Assembly: GCF_900114035.1 (NCBI RefSeq) | Contig: NZ_FORP01000011.1 | Location: 1 to 64,000 of the forward strand | From: Amycolatopsis sacchari | GTDB taxonomy: Bacteria; Actinomycetota; Actinomycetes; Mycobacteriales; Pseudonocardiaceae | Length of the DNA stretch: 64,000 nucleotides | Reading direction: 5' to 3' | Shown here: positions 26,138-33,654 of the stretch, one piece after another | Layout of the letters: every line of letters starts with the position of its first letter | How positions within the stretch are numbered: the first letter of the stretch is position 1 | The notes under the pieces: generated by a model | Told to the model about the DNA's origin: nothing | What the model saw: only the letters and a program-made list of their open reading frames with translations | The model's database searches: none | Position numbers and translations under genes: made by a program

Positions 26138-27501
26138 TGCCCGACCTCGTACCCGTTGGACCGCGCGTAGTTGACGATCGCGTTCTGCCAGTCGGGCAGC
26201 AGGGACACGATCGACCTGCCCGAGGTCATCCCCGGCGTGACGGTCGCGGCCCAGATCGCCTCCTGGCTGAACTGCCCGTACCCCCAGCCCGGCCACACCT
26301 GCTTCGCGGCCGTCTGGAGCGGTTCCGCGATGTCACCCACGTAGTACCCGGCGGCGTTCTGCTTCGCGAGCCAGGTCTTCGCCGCCGGGGCGTAGGCCGG
26401 GTAGCCCGGCGCGAGCTGCCCCTGGTAGGCGTCCGAAGTGGTCACCCAGGTGAGGAAGTCGGTGGCGTCCTTGAGGTTCGCGCTGTGCGCGGACAGCAGC
26501 CACGTACCGCCGCCGACGTTGCCCACGGACGGTTCCGGGTCGCCCGCCCACTGAGGCAACGGGGCCACCGCGATCTGCCCCTGCGGCGTCTTGAACGACT
26601 CCTGGAACACCGAGCCGCCGAACCACGACGGTCCCGGCATCATGAGGACCTTGTCGGCGGCGTTCTTGTCGAAGTCGGAGCTGAACACGCTGCTGGTGGC
26701 CATCGTGTGGTTGGCGATCAGCGTGTCCAGCAGCGAGGCCATCCTCGTGCAGTTCGCGCTCGTGGTGTTCACCTTGACCGCCTTCGGGCCGGTGATCTCG
26801 TTGGCGCCGCACTTGGCGGACCACAGGTAGATCTCCGGGGCGAAGCTGTCACCCGCCGTGCCGACGAGGTAGCCGGGGTGCTCGGTGGCCACCCGCTGCC
26901 CCAGCGCCTGGTACTCCTCCCAGGTCTTCGGCACCTGGTAGCCCCACTCCCGCATGAGCGGGGCGTTGTACCAGAGCACGGTCTGGGCGAGGTCGTTGCG
27001 CAGGCAGTACAGCGTACCGTCCACAGTGCACGGATCGTTCGAGCCGGGAGCCCAGTTCGCCAGCGTCGCCTCCGGCACGAGCCCCTTGTTCAGCGGCGCG
27101 GTGAACCCCGCCTGCACCGCCCACGAGACCTCGTTGTTCTGCGAGCTGAACACCACGTCCGGCCACCCGCTCCGGGTGCGGTTGAACAGGCTGACCTTGG
27201 TCTGCAGGTAGTTCGAGCCGTTGGCGTCGCCGTCGTAGGTGACGATGTCCATCTGCACCGACGGGTGTTCCTTCTGGTACAGCTGGGCGGCCGGCAACCG
27301 GGTCGAGTCCACCCAGACCGTGATCGTCCCGCCCTTCTGGTCCACCGGCCGGAACTCGCCCTGTGCGCCGGTCCCGCTCCCGCCGTTCCCGCAGGCCGTG
27401 ACCGCGGCGAGCACGGCCGCGGCCGCGAGGACCACCCCCGCGTACCACCCGCGCCGCCGGGGCGTTCTCCTGCCGCGGGTCGCGTCGGCAACAGGTGTCA
27501 T
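26134..27501 (-). CDS. Sugar ABC transporter substrate-binding lipoprotein
   Basis: A 455-residue extracellular binding protein. A twin-basic n-region (RGRRTPRRRGWYAG), a hydrophobic stretch and the lipobox AAVTAC mark it as a lipoprotein. It continues as a family-1 solute-binding fold (GGTITVWVDSTRLPAAQLYQKEHP, PDVVFSSQNNEVSWAVQAGF). The ATG at 27501 has GTGGAG upstream. It heads the second sugar operon and is divergent from a FadR-type GntR regulator across 223 bp. The ligand is probably the oligosaccharide processed by the downstream enzymes. Confidence 0.94.
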   Translation of the reverse strand: MTPVADATRGRRTPRRRGWYAGVVLAAAAVLAAVTACGNGGSGTGAQGEFRPVDQKGGTITVWVDSTRLPAAQLYQKEHPSVQMDIVTYDGDANGSNYLQTKVSLFNRTRSGWPDVVFSSQNNEVSWAVQAGFTAPLNKGLVPEATLANWAPGSNDPCTVDGTLYCLRNDLAQTVLWYNAPLMREWGYQVPKTWEEYQALGQRVATEHPGYLVGTAGDSFAPEIYLWSAKCGANEITGPKAVKVNTTSANCTRMASLLDTLIANHTMATSSVFSSDFDKNAADKVLMMPGPSWFGGSVFQESFKTPQGQIAVAPLPQWAGDPEPSVGNVGGGTWLLSAHSANLKDATDFLTWVTTSDAYQGQLAPGYPAYAPAAKTWLAKQNAAGYYVGDIAEPLQTAAKQVWPGWGYGQFSQEAIWAATVTPGMTSGRSIVSLLPDWQNAIVNYARSNGYEVGQ

Positions 27502-27724
27502 CAGCTACTCCACTTCGTCGTGGCACCGGAAGGTCTGACTGATCGGACAAGGTTTCCCAGGATGTATGCGACACATTCGTGATGTCGCGCTGGCGTGTCC
27601 ATGAAAACCGGTGCGCATCGGCACGTCAAGAGAGGAGCGTGAGAAAAATAAGTCATACACATTGTGCCGTCGGTATCGGGGATGTATGTTTCTCGGGATG
27701 TCCGACGACGAAGGAGGCGAGTGG
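27502..27724. promoter_or_regulatory. Divergent regulatory region with repeated ATGTATG/CATACA motifs
   Basis: This 223-bp gap between the binding-protein gene and the GntR start carries several related elements. ATGTATGCGACACAT near 27562 is an imperfect palindrome, TCATACAC lies at 27653-27660, and GATGTATG lies near 27681. The same octamer TCATACAC recurs at 28512-28519 downstream of the GntR gene. They are candidate sites for the adjacent GntR protein. Confidence 0.5.
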
Positions 27725-28489
27725 GTGGACGGCGTGCCCGCTCCGGCCGGTCCCGGCCCTGACGAGAACCGGCAGGCGGCCCCCTACCGGCCCGGCTACG
27801 AACTGGTGGCCGAGCAGATCCTCCGGCTCATCGCGGAGCTCGACCTGCGCGCCGGTGACCGCATGCCGACCGAGAACGAGCTGGCCGCCCGCCTCGGCGC
27901 GTCGCGGACCGTGGTGCGGGAGGCGATCAAGATCCTGTCCGCGCTCGGGCGCGTCCGCGCGCAGAAGGGCCGGGGCCTCTACGTGGCCGACGACGAGGGG
28001 ATGCTCGGCTCGGCGCGGTGGTCGGGCTTCTTCCTGCCGACCGACCTGGACCACGTCTACATGCTGTTCGAGTTCCGGCGGGTGCAGGAGATGACCGCCA
28101 GCCGCCTCGCGGCGACGCGGGCCACCCCCGTCGAACTGCGGGCGATCGAAGCGGCCGCGGAGACCTGCCGCCAGGGACACCTCACCGGCGAAGCGGCCCT
28201 GTTCGACCGCGGGGACGAGGAGTTCCACCTCGGGATCGCGGCCGCGTCCCACAACCAGTTCCTGCTCGCCGCGGTACGGGAAGCGCGGCGGCTGCAGCAC
28301 CAGTCCAGCACCATCGGGCTCCACGGCACGGTCGGCGGCCACGCCGCCGAGGCGGTCGAGGAGCACGCCGCGATCTACCAGGCGATCCGGGACGGTGACC
28401 CGGAAGCCGCCGCACACGCCGCCGCGGTCCACCTCGACAATACCCTGGAGGACTACCGCCGCGAGATCCAGCGGCGGGTCTTCGGCTGA
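27725..28489 (+). CDS. GntR family regulator, FadR/FCD subfamily
   Basis: A 254-residue GntR regulator. The winged helix reads YELVAEQILRLIAELDLRAGDRMPTENELAARLGASRTVVREAIKILSALGRV. The all-helical FCD ligand domain follows, with DRGDEEFHLGIAAASHN and HAAIYQAIRDGD supplying the usual Asp/His metal ligands. Several in-frame starts exist, but the GTG at 27725 is chosen because GAAGGAGG lies 7-8 bp upstream. It is divergent from the sugar importer operon and probably represses it in response to a sugar acid or aldonate, the typical FCD ligands (inference). Confidence 0.92.
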   Translation: MDGVPAPAGPGPDENRQAAPYRPGYELVAEQILRLIAELDLRAGDRMPTENELAARLGASRTVVREAIKILSALGRVRAQKGRGLYVADDEGMLGSARWSGFFLPTDLDHVYMLFEFRRVQEMTASRLAATRATPVELRAIEAAAETCRQGHLTGEAALFDRGDEEFHLGIAAASHNQFLLAAVREARRLQHQSSTIGLHGTVGGHAAEAVEEHAAIYQAIRDGDPEAAAHAAAVHLDNTLEDYRREIQRRVFG

Positions 28490-28631
28490 CCGGCGTCGCG
28501 CGCCTGCCTTTTCATACACGATCACCGAGCCGTTCAGTCAGACCTGCCCGGCAATCGGGGGACGGGTACTTGTCCCGGGCCCGCACGGCTTTCACGCTGC
28601 TGTTGTTGGAAAACGACCGATTGGAGGCAGG
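28490..28631 (+). promoter_or_regulatory. Upstream region of the RiPP precursor gene
   Basis: A 142-bp gap between the GntR stop and the small peptide gene. It contains TCATACAC (28512-28519), identical to an element upstream of the GntR gene, a weak GGGAC/GTCCC hairpin near 28560, and TTGGAGG just before the ATG at 28632. A promoter for the peptide/P450 pair is expected here, but I cannot fix its boxes. Confidence 0.45.
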
Positions 28632-28712
28632 ATGAGCAAAATCATCTCCCGTGCGACCAAACGGATCTTCGGTATGGGCCGGATGGCGGGCCGCTACGTC
28701 TGGTACCACTGA
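28632..28712 (+). CDS. RiPP precursor peptide, atropopeptide/tryptorubin-like
   Basis: A 26-residue peptide. The N-terminal 20 residues are basic and helical-looking, with the segment ATKRIFGMGRMAG. The last six, RYVWYH, are almost all aromatic and end at the stop codon. TTGGAGG lies 5 bp before the ATG. A 14-bp perfect stem-loop and then a cytochrome P450 follow within 81 bp. A short basic leader, a C-terminal Trp/Tyr-rich hexapeptide and one P450 are the hallmark of atropopeptides (tryptorubin core AWYIWY), in which the P450 cross-links aromatic side chains. Here the core has Tyr-Val-Trp-Tyr and an unusual terminal His. No peptidase or exporter is adjacent. The product is inferred. Confidence 0.85.
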   Translation: MSKIISRATKRIFGMGRMAGRYVWYH

Positions 28713-28717
28713 CCGAC

Positions 28718-28759
28718 CGGCACGGGCCGGCTCGCCGTGCGGTGGGCCGGCCCGTGCCG
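28718..28759 (+). terminator. Attenuator stem-loop between precursor and P450
   Basis: CGGCACGGGCCGGC at 28718-28731 and GCCGGCCCGTGCCG at 28746-28759 are perfect complements, giving a 14-bp GC-rich stem with a 14-nt loop. It begins 6 bp after the peptide stop and ends 35 bp before the P450 start. No T-run follows, so partial termination or mRNA 3'-end protection is likely, giving more peptide than enzyme. Confidence 0.8.
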
Positions 28760-28793
28760 CGGGCCGTATATCCACTTCGGACAGGAGGCGGCG

Positions 28794-30119
28794 TTGACCG
28801 AGCACCTACCACCGGGACCGCGGGGACACCGGCTGCGGGGCAACCTCCCCCGCTACGAAGCCGACCGGCTCGGGTTCCTCCGGCGCTGCCAAGAGGAGTA
28901 CGGCGATTTCTGTTCCTTCGACGGGAACACGGTGGTCGTCAGCGATCCGGCGACGGTGCACGAGATCCTCGGCAAGACCAACGCGGAGTACCTCGCGGAG
29001 GGCACGCTGTTCGCCGGAGGGGACGACCTCGACGAGGCCGCGGAGCGCGCCGCGGTGTGGATGGCCGCCCGCCGCAAGGGATCGCGGGGTTTCAACCGCA
29101 GGGTCGCCACCGCGCACGCCGAACGCATGATCGGCATGCTCGACGAGCAGCTCGGCCGGGCCGGTTCGCAGACGGTCGACGTGCAGCCGCTGATGGCCCG
29201 CGTTTCCGGGTGCATGGTCGCGGACTACTGCTTCAGCGGCGAGGGCAGCGAACTGGTCGAGACCATCGAAGCCCAGGTGGCGGCCGCGATCCCCATCATG
29301 TCGGCGGCACGCGTGCTGCCCCGGTGGATGCCCGCGGCGAGGAACCGGCGTTTCGCCGCCGCCCGCCGCAGGACGATGGCCGCGATCGGCGGGATCGTCG
29401 ACCGGCGCCGCGCCCGCCCCGCCCCCGAGTCGCCCCGCGACCTGCTCGACGTCCTGCTGGCCGCCCGCGACCCCGAACTCACCCAGCACCAGATCGAAGA
29501 AGTGCTCAGGGTGACGTTGCTGGCTTCCTACGGCGTGCCCGGCACGACGCTCGCCTGGATCGTGCGCGAGCTGTCCTTCCGCCCGGACATCCAGGCCCGC
29601 GTCCAGGACGAGGCGACCGCGTGGGACGGGCGGGAAACCCCGCCGGAACTGGCGGAACTCCCTTACACGGAAGCGTTGGTGAAGGAGATCCTGCGCGCGT
29701 ACACGCCGACCTGGCTGATGGGGCGGACGGTGCGGGAGGAAGTTCGGGTCGGCTCGTGGACGCTGGCGCCGGGACGGCAGATCATGTTCTGCCCCTACCT
29801 CATCCACCGCGATCCGCGGTGGTGGGACGAGCCGGAGAAGATCGATCCCGGGCGCTGGCTCGGCGAGAAGGCGCCCCACGCACGCCACGCGTACTTCCCT
29901 TTCGGCGCCGGGCCTCGGACGTGTCTCGGTACCCACCTGGGCATGCTGCAGCTGACGCTCGTCACGTCGTGGCTGGCGCGGCGCTACGCCATCGCCGTCG
30001 AGACGCCGGGCACCGTTCCCGCCAGTCCCGCGGCCCTGCTGTCGCCGGCGGGCCTGCGTGCCTCGTTCGCCGTGCGGGAGCACGAGGACGCGGGGTTCGT
30101 CTCAGCGGGCGGCCGGTGA
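28794..30119 (+). CDS. Cytochrome P450, putative RiPP cross-linking enzyme
   Basis: A 441-residue soluble P450. The heme-binding loop is FGAGPRTCLGTH with the thiolate Cys near residue 377, the K-helix is KEILRAYTP (ExxR), and the I-helix reads ASYGVPGTTLAW. In that I-helix the usual acidic residue before Thr is Gly, which hints at non-hydroxylating radical coupling (inference). I choose the TTG at 28794 because AGGAGG lies 5 bp upstream and it gives the normal proline-rich LPPGPRGHRLRGNL start. It follows the aromatic-core peptide gene and the attenuator. No ferredoxin or reductase gene is adjacent, so redox partners must be shared. The likely role is C-C/C-N cross-linking of the Tyr/Trp side chains. 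Confidence 0.9.
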   Translation: MTEHLPPGPRGHRLRGNLPRYEADRLGFLRRCQEEYGDFCSFDGNTVVVSDPATVHEILGKTNAEYLAEGTLFAGGDDLDEAAERAAVWMAARRKGSRGFNRRVATAHAERMIGMLDEQLGRAGSQTVDVQPLMARVSGCMVADYCFSGEGSELVETIEAQVAAAIPIMSAARVLPRWMPAARNRRFAAARRRTMAAIGGIVDRRRARPAPESPRDLLDVLLAARDPELTQHQIEEVLRVTLLASYGVPGTTLAWIVRELSFRPDIQARVQDEATAWDGRETPPELAELPYTEALVKEILRAYTPTWLMGRTVREEVRVGSWTLAPGRQIMFCPYLIHRDPRWWDEPEKIDPGRWLGEKAPHARHAYFPFGAGPRTCLGTHLGMLQLTLVTSWLARRYAIAVETPGTVPASPAALLSPAGLRASFAVREHEDAGFVSAGGR

Positions 30120-30455
30120 GTCCGTCGGGCCGGATTTCCGCCACGGCGCCGAGCAACGCGGTGACGAACGCCGTGGTCGCGGGCGGGTCCGGCGGCTCGC
30201 CGTGGGCGGCCAGGTAGACGTGCCGCCGGAACTCCCCCACCTCGCTGGCTTCGATCCCCGGCGTGCGGTGGGTGCGCAGGGCGAGCCCCGCCATCGTGGT
30301 CACGCCCATGCCGGCCGCGACGAGCGCCTGCTGCACGATGGGGTCGTCGCCGGTGCAGGCGATGGACGGGACGAAGCCCGCCTTCGCACAGGCGCCCAGG
30401 AACTCGCGGCGGCAGTTCTCGCAGCCCGCGATCCGCGCCGCGTCGCGGTTGCCTC
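30118..30455 (-). pseudogene. LysR regulator C-terminal fragment
   Basis: The minus frame reads AGCENCRREFLGACAKAGFVP, then SIACTGDDPIVQQALVAAGMGV and LAAHGEPPDPPATTAFVTALL. This is the effector-domain end of a LysR-type regulator. An in-frame TGA lies just upstream at about 30455, and the HTH half is missing. The frame runs past the expected end into DNA antisense to the P450. It is a non-functional remnant. Confidence 0.75.
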
Positions 30456-30470
30456 ATCGACTAACAGGCG

Positions 30471-31005
30471 ATGTACGACGTCCTCCGCGACGCCCGTGAT
30501 GCGCTGGCCGGACGTGTCGTCGTCAACCTGAGTTCGGACACCCCGGCGCGGACACGGGAGGCCGCCGCGTGGCTCGCCGAGTGCGGGGTGTTCTACAGTG
30601 GACCGAGGGAGGCTTTCGAGGTCCACGAGCGGTGCTGCGGCACCTCGGCAGGCCGGAGTACCTGGGCGCGACCACGCGCTGGCGCAGCTGTTCTACCGGG
30701 CGCAGTTGACGATTTTCCTCACCGCGCTTTGCGCGTACCTGCAGGCGTTCGCCCTGCTGGACGCCGGGGGCACCGACCCGGCGCGGCTCGCGCCGTTCGC
30801 AAGGAGGTCACGCTACCCCGGCTACCTCAGCACGGCGACGATGATGGGCGCGACGGCGGCGCACATCGTGGGGACGTCCCGTGACCTCGGGGTGGACGCG
30901 GCGCTGCCCGAGGCGGTGAAGTCCTTGTACGGCAGGGCGATCAGCGCGGGGCATGGCGTGGAGAACTGGACCAGCCCATGGGAGGCGGTCGCGAAGCGGC
31001 GGTGA
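30471..31005 (+). pseudogene. NAD(P)-dependent imine reductase/6PGDH-like remnant
   Basis: The first frame shows MYDVLRDARDALAGRVVVNLSSDTPARTREAAAWLAECG, the end of a Rossmann domain of the beta-hydroxyacid dehydrogenase/imine reductase family. After shifts near 30600 and 30670, another frame gives DHALAQLFYRAQLTIFLTALCAYLQAFALLDAGG, and further on a C-terminal HGVENWTSPWEAVAKRR. The N-terminal dinucleotide motif is absent and at least two frameshifts are present, so this is decayed. Confidence 0.7.
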
Positions 31006-31068
31006 GGATCGCGCGCTGGCCAGCGCCGGGTCTCGGCAGGCGGCGCGTCACGGCCGTCAGGCCCCCCG

Positions 31069-31938
31069 TTACGCGTTCGGCATCTCCGAGGCCGACACCA
31101 GGCTTTCCTGATCCACGCTGGGAGCAACACCCGCTTCCGCCAGCTGAGTGGTGAGAAACTCCACCACCGGCGCGCGTGTGCCCGGCGCGCTGTGCCCGAC
31201 GCCGGGCACCACGACCATGCGGACCGGGGATCCGTGCTGCGCAAGGCTTTCACGCAGGCGGGAGAGCTCCTCCGGGCGGCTGCGGCCGGCCCGGCCCATC
31301 GCGGCCAGGTCGGCCCTGCCGTCGTCCTCGGAGCCGACGACCAGCAGGACCGGGATCCGCGCAACCGCGGCGGGATCGACGGGAATCCCGAACCGCCGCT
31401 CGGTGTCGGCGATGCCCTCTGGCCAGTCGAGGGCCTCGTCGAGGACGGTGACGCTGCCCGGCGCGCCCACGGCGACGGCGATGACCCGGTCCGGGTGGAG
31501 GAAGAGGAAGCGGTTCGCGAACTGGCCGCCCCCGGAGTGCCCGCACAGCAGCACGCGGTCGGTCCGCGCGTGCCACCGGTGCCGGACCTCCTCCAGGATG
31601 TCCAGCACAACCAGGTCGAACCGGACGCCGCCGGAGTCGATCGTCTTGTAGTTGTCCACGTCGTCGGGGCCGTTGAGGCCGACCGGGAACAGCGGGACCA
31701 CGACGATGACGCCGTGCTCTTCCGCGAACGGGATGAACCCCTCACGCAGCTCCCCCACGCTGCGGCCCGTGCCGTGCACCGCCACCAGCACGGGCAGCTC
31801 GCTGTCCGGGGTCCAGCTCGTCGGGACGTAGACGCTGTAGCTGCACCGCGGATCCCGTGGCGCCACGAAGAACGGCGAACGCTTGGTCAGCAACCGCCGG
31901 CCGGGGTGGGTGGCGGGCAGGTCGGCGACGCGGATCAC
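31069..31938 (-). CDS. Alpha/beta hydrolase (esterase/PHB-depolymerase-like)
   Basis: A 289-residue alpha/beta hydrolase. The nucleophile elbow is LLCGHSGGGQFANRF. VLVAVHGTGRSVGELREGF holds the oxyanion-hole region, and the Asp (VVGSEDDGR) and His (VPGVGHSAPG) of the triad follow. There is no signal peptide. The GTG at 31938 overlaps the DUF4387 stop (GTGA at 31935-31938), so it is the last gene of the AtuA operon. It may hydrolyse an ester or thioester intermediate; the substrate is unknown. Confidence 0.88.
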   Translation of the reverse strand: MIRVADLPATHPGRRLLTKRSPFFVAPRDPRCSYSVYVPTSWTPDSELPVLVAVHGTGRSVGELREGFIPFAEEHGVIVVVPLFPVGLNGPDDVDNYKTIDSGGVRFDLVVLDILEEVRHRWHARTDRVLLCGHSGGGQFANRFLFLHPDRVIAVAVGAPGSVTVLDEALDWPEGIADTERRFGIPVDPAAVARIPVLLVVGSEDDGRADLAAMGRAGRSRPEELSRLRESLAQHGSPVRMVVVPGVGHSAPGTRAPVVEFLTTQLAEAGVAPSVDQESLVSASEMPNA

Positions 31939-32273
31939 GAGGCTTCTCCCCCGGCTCGGCCGGGCACGGACAGGCGCGCCAGGGGCACGTGGTGCTGGCC
32001 CGCGTGCACGTCGCGGTCCCGCAGCGAACCCTGGCTCACCGGACGCGGGAAGGAGATCTTCACGACGTTGAGCGACGGGATCCGGAACAGCTGCACCGAA
32101 TCCGCGTCGACGCGGTAGAGGTCCGCGACCACGCGTTCGTTCAAAAAGGACTCGTCCGCCGCGATCCGGTACCCCTCCTCGTCACGCAGGAACACCTCCA
32201 TCGTGACCCAGAACGGCCCGGCGTTTTTCGAACGGACCTCGTGGGCGAGGTCCGCGAGGGTGGTCTCAGGCAC
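31935..32273 (-). CDS. DUF4387 domain protein
   Basis: A 112-residue protein of the DUF4387 family, recognisable by LADLAHEVRSKNAGPFWVTMEVFL near the N-terminus and FNVVKISFPRP-like text (here LNVVKISFPRPVSQGSLRDRDVHAGQ). DUF4387 genes typically follow AtuA/DUF1446 genes or are fused to them, and that is the case here. The GTG start overlaps the AtuA 3' end by 8 bp. It probably acts as a small subunit of the same enzyme. No catalytic function is established. Confidence 0.85.
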   Translation of the reverse strand: MPETTLADLAHEVRSKNAGPFWVTMEVFLRDEEGYRIAADESFLNERVVADLYRVDADSVQLFRIPSLNVVKISFPRPVSQGSLRDRDVHAGQHHVPLARLSVPGRAGGEAS

Positions 32274-33654
32274 CGGTGCTCTCCATCTCGATCCGGAACA
32301 GTTCGGTGGGGTTGTCGCAGTCCACGACGTGGTTCAGCACGAACTCGTAGGCCGCGCCGCGCTCGACCTCGGCGGGTGACGACGCGAACGCCAGGCTCGG
32401 CAGATAGTCCATCCCGGGCGCGGGCAGGTGCAGCATCAACGGGTTGGCGACCTTCGCGACGGCCGTCGCGGTCGCCTGGTCGGGCGCGTTCACGAGCAGC
32501 ATCACGCCGACCTCGCGCGGCGGCCCGCTTTCGGGTTCCAGCTCGTCCAGCACCGCGTTGTACCCGTAGAGGCGGAGGTCGAAGGCGTACTCGTCGTCGG
32601 CCAGCCCCAGCGTCTGGCTCACGCGCTGCCGGAGGATCGTGTGCATCAGCTCCGCCCACGCGTCGAGGTCGGCGAGGATGAGCGGGTCCCGGATCGCGGA
32701 GAACGACATCGTTTCGTAGCCGGTGATCCGGGCGCCTTCCAGCTTGATCGTGTACTGGTCGGCCGCGTGGAACTTCGAGCCCTCGACCCGCACGATCCGG
32801 TCGTCGACCGCCGTGTAGCGCGCGTCGCGGACGTCGAGGGTGCCATCGGGTTCCCGCATTTCGAACGGGTTCACCGTCTCGTACAGCATGTGTGCGGCCA
32901 CGGTGGTCGGCGTGCAGGACACCGCCGGGTCCAACGGCTCGATGGTGAACCCGTCGGCGTCGATGGTCGCCAGCACCCCGCCCGCGCGCGGGTTGGTGGT
33001 GCACTGCCCACCGCACTCGACGATCTTCGCGGCGTGCCACGTGGGCCCCGGCGGCATCCCCTTCATCAGCGGGTACGCGGCCGCCAGCGCGGTGTCGGTG
33101 GCGCGGCCCGCGAGCACGACCTGCGCACCCGCGCGGAGTGCCTCGACGATCGGCTCGTGCCCCATCGCGCCGACGATGTGGGTGCAGCTTTCCAGCGTCT
33201 CCGCCCGCAGCTCCCCCAACGGCGGCAACGGGTGCACGCGGCCGGAGTCGAGGTATTCCTTCAGCACGGCCGAGTTCTGCTCGCTGTAGATCCGCGCGAC
33301 CTTGAGGTCCAGCCCCGCCTCCGCCATCACCTCCGCGACGATGCCGGCCACCCAGTCGACACCGCTGTCGGTCCCGCTCGTGCCGCAGGACCCCACGATC
33401 ACGGGGATGCCGGCCGCCGCGGCCGCCGTCAGCGCGCTGCGCAGGTCGCGCTTCACCGCCTTGGCGGTCGTCTTGGGGGACGCCGACCCGAGGTAGTGGG
33501 GGCCGGAGTCCGTGGACCCGCCGTCGATGCTGATCACGTCGGCGCCCAGCGCGATGCCGCGCTCGACCGTCGCGTGGTCCCAGCCCGCGCCGAGCATGCC
33601 GCTCGGCGTCAGCACGCGGACGGACTCCACCGGTTCGTTGTCCATGGTCCTCAT
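32266..33654 (-). CDS. AtuA-like acyclic terpene utilization family protein (DUF1446)
   Basis: A 462-residue protein of the AtuA/DUF1446 family. Family features are ADVISIDGGSTDSGPHYLG near the N-terminus, PVIVGSCGTSGTDSGVDW, LAGRATDTALAA and CGGQCTTNPRAGG. In pseudomonads AtuA belongs to citronellol/geraniol degradation, but many homologues lie in unrelated acid-degradation operons. Its ATG overlaps the hydroxyacid dehydrogenase stop (ATGA at 33651-33654). With the downstream DUF4387 gene it likely forms one enzyme. The reaction is unknown. Confidence 0.87.
   Translation of the reverse strand: MRTMDNEPVESVRVLTPSGMLGAGWDHATVERGIALGADVISIDGGSTDSGPHYLGSASPKTTAKAVKRDLRSALTAAAAAGIPVIVGSCGTSGTDSGVDWVAGIVAEVMAEAGLDLKVARIYSEQNSAVLKEYLDSGRVHPLPPLGELRAETLESCTHIVGAMGHEPIVEALRAGAQVVLAGRATDTALAAAYPLMKGMPPGPTWHAAKIVECGGQCTTNPRAGGVLATIDADGFTIEPLDPAVSCTPTTVAAHMLYETVNPFEMREPDGTLDVRDARYTAVDDRIVRVEGSKFHAADQYTIKLEGARITGYETMSFSAIRDPLILADLDAWAELMHTILRQRVSQTLGLADDEYAFDLRLYGYNAVLDELEPESGPPREVGVMLLVNAPDQATATAVAKVANPLMLHLPAPGMDYLPSLAFASSPAEVERGAAYEFVLNHVVDCDNPTELFRIEMESTGA

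Noticed and set aside
28555-28585. GGGAC/GTCCC hairpin before the RiPP precursor
   Set aside because: The stem is only 5 bp and less stable than many random GC-rich folds, so I do not call it a terminator.
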